Position numbers and translations under genes: made by a program | Shown here: piece after piece, positions 1 through 8,362 of the stretch | How positions within the stretch are numbered: the stretch's first letter is position 1 | Layout: every line of letters starts with the position of its first letter | Source of the DNA: Thozetella sp. PMI_491 | Taxonomy: Eukaryota > Ascomycota > Sordariomycetes > Chaetosphaeriales > Chaetosphaeriaceae | Assembly (NCBI GenBank): GCA_021432635.1 | Contig: MU270093.1 | Coordinates: 1-64,000 of the forward strand | DNA length: 64,000 bases | Reading direction: 5' to 3' | The notes under the pieces: generated by a model | The model's database searches: none | What the model was told of the DNA's origin: nothing | Seen by the model: the letters and a program-made list of their open reading frames with translations, nothing else

Positions 1-563
1 CCCCCCCCCCCCCCCCCTCACCCATCCCAACCCTGTATGATTTCCATATAATCGACAGACTCGCTCGTCACTCTATTTTGCTCCGCCACCATGCAACATC
101 CGTCTTGCGCTCTTTCAACGTCCTCCCCACTTGGCCTTGCTTGACTTGGTCGATACCTTTATATAATCGACTGCCTCTAGCCCCGTGCTAGAAGTGCTCG
201 CCTCCTGTACCTGAACCAGTTTATGGTGTGGGTCGTTGTCTCTTCTCTCGTTGCAGCGTCCAAGCATCCTCCCCAAGGCCATCGACGACTCTGTGCCACT
301 GCGCGTCATTTCTTGTGCTGATTTTCACACCTCCCTCCCACCTCGGTGCGCAAGGCTGAACCAGGGACGGCCTCGTTGTGTGCCTCGCGTCCGGCGTCTT
401 GGGAGGCCTTTTCCCTCTTTCTTACATTAATACCTCCTGCCCCACTGAGAGAAACTGCACCAAGAAGAGAGTGCTCTCTAGCTCCTGAGGGAGCCTCCTC
501 TGTGTTGCAGTTGTTGCAGTTTCTGCCCAGTCTCGGCGCGGCAGACCCCTGACCAGGTGCACT
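1..563 (+). promoter_or_regulatory. Upstream region and probable 5' leader of the C2H2 gene
   Basis: The window opens with a run of 17 C. The rest is CT-rich, as usual for fungal leaders, with no credible coding frame. Two copies of an ATATAATCGAC element lie about 115 bp apart (near 47 and 161). The second contains TATATAAT and could be a core promoter, which would give a leader of roughly 350-380 nt. No transcript evidence is available. Confidence 0.4.
160..167 (+). promoter_or_regulatory. Possible TATA box for the C2H2 gene
   Basis: TATATAAT sits about 400 bp before the ATG at 564. It matches the TATA consensus, but the distance implies a long leader and many fungal promoters lack TATA. 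This is a sequence match only. Confidence 0.25.
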
Positions 564-2636
564 ATGGCTCACCACGGCGCTGTATTCCCCCCCCGCTATC
601 CGACTACCGCCTACGAGGAGGAGGGAACCTTCCATACCAGCCTCTTCCCGGGGACTGAAGACGGCCTCATGGATCCGTCTGCCAAATTTATCGACCCTAG
701 CCTCCAGAGCCTTTCCCCCTCTTCAGCCCCATATCCCCAATGCGACATTCCTGCTCAGCCTGTTCAGCGCTACCTGTTAGACCACCAAAAGACTGCCTTC
801 TTCAACACTGATTTCCCGCCAAAAATGCATCCTAATCGAGCGTTGCGGCGTCAGGCTCTCCCCGTGCACGCGCCATCCCACGCCCGGTTCCCCAGCCCTA
901 CCTCCTCACACGAGCCGTCCTCTACTGGGAGTGTCCGTAGCCCACCGGATACCGAGTCATACTACGACAACAACTTTCCTGCCACTCCCCCCGACACCAG
1001 CCTCGTCATCTCACCTTACATCCCCCCTTCTGTCGCCCCTTATGAGTTCTTGAACCACCAGTCACCCCTTCACTTCACCAACATGGGCCCGTCCCAGGCC
1101 AGTGCGTTTGTAAACCCAGTAGACGTACAGCCAAGCCAGTCCCTGGACACCCTGTTCGAGAGCGAAACCAGCATAGACTTTGGCCTGGGCTCCCACGGCA
1201 CCTTCGGAGCCTACGAGGAGTACGACGCCTTCAACCTCGACACGCCTGAGCAGTCACGAGCCGGCGGGGTCGACGAGCAACCAGACCACCTTACCGGCTC
1301 CGACGAGCCCCAGACGCTCGTCAAGGACGAAATCAAAGCCGCCTCCTTCCCCTACCCAGACCCCACACAACACGGGTTAGAGGACGACTCGGACGACGAG
1401 CAGCCCGAGGAGCCCCCCAAGAGGCGCAAGACTGACGAAGACACCGACTACAAGCCTGGTAAGAGAACCCGCTCCCACGGTACTAGCGCCTCTGCCTCCA
1501 AGTCGACAGCCAGGCGTCGGACCAGCATGAGCTCCCACCAAAACGTGCAAACGGGCTCTCCAGACTCGTCGCCGCTGAAGAAGAGGCCTCGAATCACGGT
1601 CTCGAGCACGTCGATGACGCCCGCCGGCCGAGCCGCGCCCGCCGGGCCTGGACACTTCCCCTGCCCCCATTGCAAGCAAGGCCCGTTCAAGGACCAAGCT
1701 AGCCTCGACAGCCACGTCAAGAAGCAACACACGCGGCCCTACCACTGCGTCTTCCACTTTGCCGGCTGCACGTCGACGTTCGCGACCAAGAACGAATGGA
1801 AGCGGCACGTCGCGTCTCAGCACCTCCTCCTGCACTACTGGCTGTGCCAGGAAGGATCGTGCAACAAGCTCACCAACCACTCGGGTGCGTCCAACACCAA
1901 CCCAGGCTCGAGGTACCGATCGCGGAGCGGCCGTACCGTAGCCTCAACCGTCGCCGCGACTGCAGGACCTTCGTTCGGTCCGCCTCTCCCCAACGGCGCT
2001 ATTTTCAATCGGAAGGACCTGTATACGCAGCATCTCCGCCGCATGCACACGCCGCCTAACATCAAGAAGCAAGCGAAGCAGCAGCAGCAGCCCCGCAAGA
2101 CCAGCAGCGCCAACACGACGCCCGACTGGGAGGCGCACTTGCGGACCCTCGCGTCCCGGGCCATGCAGGACCGGTGCGCCTTGCCCACGTACATGCGCTG
2201 CCCGGCCCCGGGGTGCGAGTTCGAATTCCGCGGGCCCGACGCGTGGGACCAACGCATGGAACACGTCGGGCGCCATCTCGAGCGTGCAGCGGCTAGCGAG
2301 GAACCGCCTGTTGAATTCGGTGGCCCCCACGACCCGACCCTGATCGAGTGGGCTAGCCATCACGAAGTTGCCGTCATTCGGCGCGGCGCCACCGGGCGGT
2401 GGGAGCTCAACAACCCGCTGCGACCGACGGCGAAGATGACGAGCACCGGCGAGATGATCCTCCACATCTCCAGCACGACCCCCGCCGGGCCGTCGGTTAA
2501 GGACGAGATTGTCGTCGACCACGAAGAAGATGACGATGACGACGACGCAGAGGTGGAACAGGAGGCGGACGAGGGGGAGGAAAACTCCGAGCTAGACGCG
2601 GAGGGTGAGATGGAGGAAGACGATTTCATGAGCTGA
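564..2636 (+). CDS. C2H2 zinc-finger DNA-binding protein, probable transcription factor
   Basis: A single exon encodes 690 aa. The first about 360 residues are low complexity, rich in Ser, Pro and Asp, with basic patches (PPKRRK, KKRPR) that look like nuclear localisation signals. A zinc-finger block begins near residue 363: CPHC...H(x4)H, then YHCxxxxxGC with HVASQH, then a widely spaced finger ending in QHLRRMH near 482. A further Cys/His module (CPAPGCEFEF...HVGRHL) lies near 543-572. A QQQQ tract precedes it, and the last 50 residues are strongly acidic (a D run, then E/D repeats). The layout matches Pezizomycotina proteins annotated as C2H2 finger domain proteins. Nuclear location and transcriptional role are inferred; targets are unknown. 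The ATG at 564 is the first in frame after the leader. Confidence 0.85.
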   Translation: MAHHGAVFPPRYPTTAYEEEGTFHTSLFPGTEDGLMDPSAKFIDPSLQSLSPSSAPYPQCDIPAQPVQRYLLDHQKTAFFNTDFPPKMHPNRALRRQALPVHAPSHARFPSPTSSHEPSSTGSVRSPPDTESYYDNNFPATPPDTSLVISPYIPPSVAPYEFLNHQSPLHFTNMGPSQASAFVNPVDVQPSQSLDTLFESETSIDFGLGSHGTFGAYEEYDAFNLDTPEQSRAGGVDEQPDHLTGSDEPQTLVKDEIKAASFPYPDPTQHGLEDDSDDEQPEEPPKRRKTDEDTDYKPGKRTRSHGTSASASKSTARRRTSMSSHQNVQTGSPDSSPLKKRPRITVSSTSMTPAGRAAPAGPGHFPCPHCKQGPFKDQASLDSHVKKQHTRPYHCVFHFAGCTSTFATKNEWKRHVASQHLLLHYWLCQEGSCNKLTNHSGASNTNPGSRYRSRSGRTVASTVAATAGPSFGPPLPNGAIFNRKDLYTQHLRRMHTPPNIKKQAKQQQQPRKTSSANTTPDWEAHLRTLASRAMQDRCALPTYMRCPAPGCEFEFRGPDAWDQRMEHVGRHLERAAASEEPPVEFGGPHDPTLIEWASHHEVAVIRRGATGRWELNNPLRPTAKMTSTGEMILHISSTTPAGPSVKDEIVVDHEEDDDDDDAEVEQEADEGEENSELDAEGEMEEDDFMS

Positions 2637-4820
2637 AGAGGAGGCGGCCGGTTTCTTTTTCTCATATCGACTGTCCATGTCGCCTCAGGTCCTTCCGTGG
2701 GTATCCTCAGCTTTTCTCGCTCGGGTCTAGGGTCTCTCATGGATTCTTGGTTTTACAAATGATACCACGTCGGTGCGATGATTTCAGTCGAATGGTACAG
2801 CGAGCTAGTGTGCTTAATCTCTCGTCGCTTGTCTTGTCTCCCGCGACCTTCTTTTCCTTTTCTAACACACGACTTGTACGGATATTTTACGACTGGATCA
2901 CTGGCAAAGGCAGGGCGAAAAACGAACCCCCTTCCCCCTCCCACCCCACACAAAAAAAAGGAACGGTCTGGAGCGAAGGTATACCCGGGCACTGGTGGAC
3001 GAGGACACGGCTGATTGGTCCCCTGTAGTGTTTATTGGCATTCTATTAGGTTGGGCTCCTGCTGCCCCCCCGCGGCGGATGTGTCATAGACGGGTTGAGA
3101 ATCTGGGATATAGAGAGAGGAGGATATAATGACAGAAGCTACAAATGACTACCACGGACGCTTTGATTTTGAATTTGCCTGCCGCGGCGCTTGCCGCTCT
3201 GGCCTGCTCGAGATGACATCGCCACACGGCGACCGTAGGAGCTCATTAAAAAATTCATGGAGTAATCATGCCGGCCGAGCCTTGCCGCCCCTGAGATGTC
3301 TACCGACACACCTCTGGTGAGGCTCATGCGGGCTGACCATGCACCCCCTTTCCATGTGATATTTATCGCTTAGCTGCACAGCCTCTCCGGCCCCCAACAC
3401 CGATGGATTGATTGGCATTGTTCTGGAAGCGGTTTCAGTAGCCGCCCTTCCTTGGCCGTTGGTTGTTTGTCTCTAGCTCGCGGCCTCCTCGTCCACCTGC
3501 CTTAGTTGGTCTCAGGGCTGCATGGGCGCCGAGCACCCACCCCCGACGCCATCGGGACGCTACCCGCATGTCACGTTGCGCAGCTCCGCGCGAAGAATCC
3601 TCTGTTTTTGGCCCCAATCCGTCTTCCATCTACCTTGTGTAGATTCTTTTGGTTTTTTTCAATACCATTTTGGAGAAGGGGAAGGGGGAGAGGAGGCAAG
3701 GTGAGAAGGGGGGAGGGATGGAGGAGGAAGAGGAAATGTCATGCATACTCGTTATTCTACCTCCCTTGCGGCTTGTAGCCCAGGCCAACGGCTATGGCGT
3801 TCCAAGACATCGGACAGTTCGATGCTGTGCTAGGCCAAATGCGGCAGATTAAACCGCGTGGGCGCAGATGGTATGCTTAAAGCACCGCCTCTGCGGAGCA
3901 CAGCATGTAGGTAATGCACGTACAACGTATAGCCATTAAGTCGGCCGTGGCCCGGTCTTGGGGCCCTAGTGGGCCAATTGGACACGCTTGAACCCGTTAA
4001 TGTATAAGGTCGTCAGGCCCTAGTCGTTCTACGGCGCGACGGCAGTTAGCGGGCGGCGCCAGGGGCGAGGCGTCGATGTTGTTAAATTTAGGACCCGGGC
4101 GACCGTTGGCACCGGCCATAGGGCATGCATGGGCTCGGTTTCTGCCCTGTAAAGTCCCTCTCCTGCCTATTTCGAAATTCAAAAGCCAGACTATTCCCCC
4201 GAGGGCGGACTAAAAGGCGGGCCGGAGCAGCGCTTGGCCGAGCATCCCGGCAAAAACCCCTTCCTGTGACCATCAAACCCGGCCCACTAAGTCCCTTCCA
4301 GCTCTTCTTGGTAGCGTGGAAAGGGATCTGATAAAGAGGGAGAAGGAAGGAAGAAAGGAGGAGGGCTGCCTGGGGCTAAACCGAACCGCCCCCAGAGGTG
4401 CGGAAAATTGCCCACGAGACAAGACGATGCATGCCACGGCGGCGGCGTGCCAATCAGAGATCCGGAAGCTCCGGGCCCGCCACGGCACCGCCAATCAAGC
4501 ACCCCGCCTCAGCCCCGAGAACACCGCCTCAAACCACCTGCAGGCCCGGGCCGGCTGGAACCCCCGTCTAGGAGGGACGGAGAGGGAAAGCGGAGGGAAA
4601 GCCTGACGAATGGCTGCTGCCTGGACGCTATAGCAAAAGGGATTCTGGGGTGGTATTGGAAAGTTCTCTGGCGCTTCGCTCGTCTATGCCGCTTCGAGAC
4701 ACTGATGGCGATGGCACCTCCAAGGCCCGGTGCGTTGGGCGGTCGGTTGGGTGGGGGGAGCGTCGTACCTTTGTCATTTAGTAGCTCGAAGCGACAAAGC
4801 TAGTGGTTAGGGGCGCCAGG

Positions 4821-4847
4821 GTCAGCGTGGCAAGCGTGGCCAGCGTG
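4821..4847. repeat. 9-bp tandem repeat, 3 units
   Basis: Three consecutive 9-bp units, GTCAGCGTG, GCAAGCGTG and GCCAGCGTG, share the core AGCGTG. This is the first of four 9-bp arrays in this intergenic region. Confidence 0.75.
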
Positions 4848-4896
4848 GGTACCGTACAGTACAACCCGCTGTACAGACCGGATAACTCGTAGACGG

Positions 4897-4932
4897 GGCT
4901 CGATAGGCTCGATCGGCTCGATAGGCTCGATA
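4897..4932. repeat. 9-bp tandem repeat GGCTCGATA, 4 units
   Basis: Four units of GGCTCGATA, with the second ending in C instead of A. It is the most regular array in the region. Read on the minus strand it encodes an Ile-Glu-Pro repeat, but no supported gene covers it. Confidence 0.85.
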
Positions 4933-5312
4933 GGGAAAGAGTAGCTAGCCAAGTCAGCACGGACTGGCGCCGCCGCCTGCCAGCCGCACAGCTCGCGCGC
5001 GCGTAGTAGTACGAGGCCAGCGCTGCGGAGACTTGCTTTTGCTGCCCCACGTTTTAGTCTCGAGCCTTGAGAGGCAGGCTTTGGCTGGCCGCGTTGGCGT
5101 TGGCAAAGGGGAGAAGGAGCGGCTTGACGCGCCGCGGCTGCCCGTGGCCTGTGACACCTTTGTCTCTCTTCCCGCCCTCTGTCAAAATGTGCGCCACCAC
5201 CCCCGTGCGTGGCCATCCATCACCGCACCCGCATCCGCACCCGCACCGCACAACTTGATTGCCCGCCCAGCCCGTGGGCGCCGGACTACGGACTAGGTTC
5301 TGAAGCACCCAA

Positions 5313-5339
5313 GGCACTCGAGACACTCGAGGCACTCAG
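5313..5339. repeat. 9-bp tandem repeat, 3 units
   Basis: Units GGCACTCGA, GACACTCGA and GGCACTCAG. Together with the arrays at 4821, 4897 and 5476 it forms a set of distinct 9-mers upstream of one gene. Confidence 0.75.
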
Positions 5340-5475
5340 CACATCAGAAGATCGGCGGATACACTAGCTGCTCTGGGACCGTTTCCCGGCGTCGGTGAAG
5401 GATTCCAGCTGACTGGGCGTCCTTTCGGCCCCCTTTGACGCCATCCCTACCAGTCGAGCCCCTCCACCCCCCAGC

Positions 5476-5502
5476 AGCTCCAGTAGCTCCAGTAGCTCCA
5501 GC
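5476..5502. repeat. 9-bp tandem repeat AGCTCCAGT, 3 units plus partial
   Basis: Units AGCTCCAGT, AGCTCCAGT and AGCTCCAGC, followed by a partial copy. It lies about 225 bp before the ATG at 5728, so it may fall in the promoter or 5' leader of the ubiquitin-like gene. Confidence 0.75.
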
Positions 5503-5727
5503 AGCTCTCCCCCGGGTCTGCTGCTTTGTTCCCCCCCTCTGCAACGAGCCATTTTCATTGCTCCAAAACGATCCTCACCGAAAGGCCACCCCTCCCCTCC
5601 CCCCCCCTTTCCCATCATGATTGCTACTGCCCCGCTTCTGACGAAACACGAAACGTGATTGACCCCGACCACCGTCCGTTGATCCCGGCTCTGCCTCGCT
5701 TTGGCGCCTATCTCGTGTCTGCGCGCC

Positions 5728-7607
5728 ATGGCTGAGCCTGGGCACCCAGCATCCAGGTCATCGTCGTCGTCTCCATCGTCTCCATCCGAGCCCTCGCCGC
5801 CTGGTACGGCCCGGGACGCAATCCCAGAGGAGCAGCTGGGTCCAGCTGCGGCTCCTGCAGATGACTTGGCCACGATAGCGCTACCAGCCGACTCCGGGGG
5901 TGGCGCTCCCTCGGTCCCGGCAGCGCTCTCCCCCGCCAACGTCGATCAAGGCCGTGCTGCGGACCTGTGCCATGATGGTCCCAGCTGCGATCCTTTCCTA
6001 GATTCGTCACCGACGCCTAATGTGGCGGCGGATCCCAGCAGCGTTGCCGGCCAGCTCGGTCCCACCGGCGGGACCACCTCCCTGGGGCTGGGGCCGGCAG
6101 ATGGCGCCGGAGCGGTGCTGCCGCCTGGGCCGATCGCTTCTCTATCTCCCGCTCCCCCCTTTGTGACACCGCCGCCCCCACCCGCCGCCCCTGCTTCGGC
6201 CTGCAGCCAGCCGCAGTCGCCGGCCCCACTGCCCGGCTCCGGGCCTAGCGGCTCCGGCACGGCCCAGGTGTCGGTCATAGCGGCCGACAGCCACTCCCCC
6301 GGAAGTGTCTTGGCTGGTGTCGCCATCTCACTCGGTAGATCCCAGGCGGAGGTGTCCCAGGCGTCCGGCGCCGCCTTCCCCGGCACACGGGAGAAGGGAC
6401 CGCACCTGGTGTCCCATCCAAGCGGCGCTAGGGCTTCGTCCGCCTCCGTCGCCTGGGCGGACGAGCAAGTTGTGCTGTCAGAGAAGCAGAAAGGAAAGCT
6501 GCCGGCCTTGAGCCCGGAGCCGGACGACGGCGGCGTGCCGCGGCCACTTCGGCCCGCCGCAGCGATCCCGACGCAGGAGTGGAGGAAGTCATCGGACAGG
6601 CCGCCACAGAAGCTGCCCATCCGGTTCAAGGACGCCATGGGAAGGAATCATCTCTGGCCGTGGAAGGTGGCCAAGACCTGGAAGGTAGGTGTAGGAGTCA
6701 TCCGGACTGTCGTGACGAGCGTAGTTAACATACATGATCCACCCAGGGTGCGAAGCGTCTTATCGATGCCGCATTTCGGCACGTACACATCATCGGCGAA
6801 CACGTCGTAGCTGGACATTATGATCTATTCATTCACCATGCCTGGGAGGAACCCCAGCCGGAGTCTCGCCAGGGGAAGCTCATCATGTCGGAATCGGGCC
6901 AGGCATCGACCTCGTACTCGGCCGTAGCTCCTCCTCAAAAAGAAGACCACGCATCAGCTGTCGTTGCCCCCATCGTTGTCGTTGACCAAGAGCCTGCAGA
7001 ACCGGGAGCGCACGTCACTACAGACGCGGACACTTCGACCGGGCCTGGGCAAGTCTCCGAGGATGTACCACCTGGGGACACGAGTACACCGTCGTGGTCT
7101 CCAACGAATTCTTCGGCCCCCTCGTTTGTTACCGCCTCTCCACCACCGTCACCGCCGCTGCCGCCAGGGTCTCTCGCCTTCCCGCCTCCTCCACCCCCAC
7201 CACCCCCACCAGCGTCGGGCAACGGCCCGCCGGGCTTCCTAGACTTGAACCTTCACGGTGTGTTTCTCCTACCTGAGCTCTGGGACGAAGTTGTTGAGCC
7301 GGGTATGTACATCTCCATGCACATCTGGCCATTTCCCAACAACCCGGTCACTACTCACCCGCTCGCACCGCCGCTCAGCCCTCCTCCAATGCCGCCGGGC
7401 TGGTCAACTGGGAGAGGAGGTCGTGGCCGAGGACGGGGGAGGGGTGGACAGGGCCGCGGCGGAGTCCCGCTCATGCCGCCGAACCCGATGCCACCAAGTA
7501 CGATGCCGCCGCCGCCACCACCTGGTTGGCCGCAGCGCCGCCTGCCGATCACCATCGAGATCCCCATTCCGCGGCCGAAGACGAGAAAGAGGCAAGATGG
7601 TTTGTGA
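5728..7607 (+). CDS. Proline-rich protein with an interrupted ubiquitin-like (ULD-type) domain and RGG tail
   Basis: Two exons, 5728-6684 and 6747-7607, encode 605 aa. The 62-bp intron has donor GTAGGT and acceptor CCCAG, with exon 1 ending on a whole codon. The start is the ATG in GCGCCATGG; an in-frame TTG 27 nt upstream is not credible. Residues 1-290 are Pro/Ala/Ser-rich and look disordered. A domain begins near 295 with IRFKDAMGR, then KTWKGAKRLIDAAF spanning the exon junction, then IIGEHV and GHYDL ending near 346. In the fungal ubiquitin-like domain family (ULD_2, recalled) GHYDL is followed directly by a strand like GEIILPxLW. Here that strand (GVFLLPELW, then VEPGMYISMHIWPF) appears only at about 488-515, after some 140 residues of acidic and polyproline sequence. 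The end carries RGG/RGRG repeats and an MPP-rich stretch. Domain identity is by motif resemblance. Function is unknown; scaffolding or RNA binding is conceivable. Confidence 0.75.
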
Positions 7608-8362
7608 GGTGCCGCTGGCGTGCAGATTTGGCACGGATTATCACCTATATACGTTTTGTTGGGCTTATGGGAAGCTATTCGACCGCGATAGCATAGGCTG
7701 TATTGGTAAGACTTGTGGATCGTTCGGTTGAGCGCTTGCGTTTGGGTATATCTGGGCTATTTTGGGGCTATCTCGGGTCAGCATGGCAACTTTGACTTCG
7801 CCTATAACATTAGTACTGAGGGGCCGGGAGGGCTTGGAGTCGGGTTGAGTAAGGCAGGCTTAGATCCCCATTTAACCAACATTGGATATCGCGAGCGCCA
7901 GTACATGGCTGCGGTCAGACGGGAACACATTGCGGAAAGGAAATCAATGAGATAATTGGACAAGGTCTATGCCGTATTCCGCCTCGTTCTGACCGAAAGA
8001 CCGGGGCAATCATGACGTGGGAAGGCCAGGGAAGAAGAAAGCTTTGATTCAGAAGGCATACGCAGACATTTCCAAGCATCACACATCACGAGCATTTGAG
8101 GGTCCCAAGGGAAGTTGTATTATCACTTTCTTTACAAGATGTAGCTGTATGAAGTATAGCCCTATTAAAGAAGCAGATGATTTAAGAAACATGCATCGCT
8201 GAATGAACAGGTGCCTTCCCTGGATGCCCCCAAAAATGTTTTATGCAAAGCCCTTCCCTGGTGATAATGATATCCGATCCATCTAAGAAGAACTCCGCTC
8301 TATTGTACCCCCGTCATGGCTAATCCCAACACCTACCGTCGCCGCCCAACCCTCTAAAGACT
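7608..8362. other. Intergenic region between convergent genes
   Basis: These 755 bp hold the 3' flanks of the ubiquitin-like gene (+) and the GH16 gene (-). The frames present are short and lack motifs. The composition is more AT-rich than the flanking exons, as expected for 3' untranslated sequence. I see nothing else in it. Confidence 0.55.

Larger units (their letters stand above)
2637..5727. other. 3.1 kb intergenic region with clustered short tandem repeats
   Basis: This holds the 3' flank of the C2H2 gene and the upstream region of the ubiquitin-like gene. Open frames are short, overlap on both strands and show no family motif, so none is called. From about 4820 to 5502 there are four unrelated clusters of 9-bp tandem repeats plus a CCGCAC/CCGCAT hexamer tract near 5225; these are listed separately. 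The region just before 5728 is C-rich and is probably the leader of that gene. Confidence 0.6.

Noticed and set aside
1-17. C run at the window start as a possible telomere or contig end signal
   Set aside because: It is a homopolymer, not TTAGGG/CCCTAA repeats; similar runs occur elsewhere in the window.
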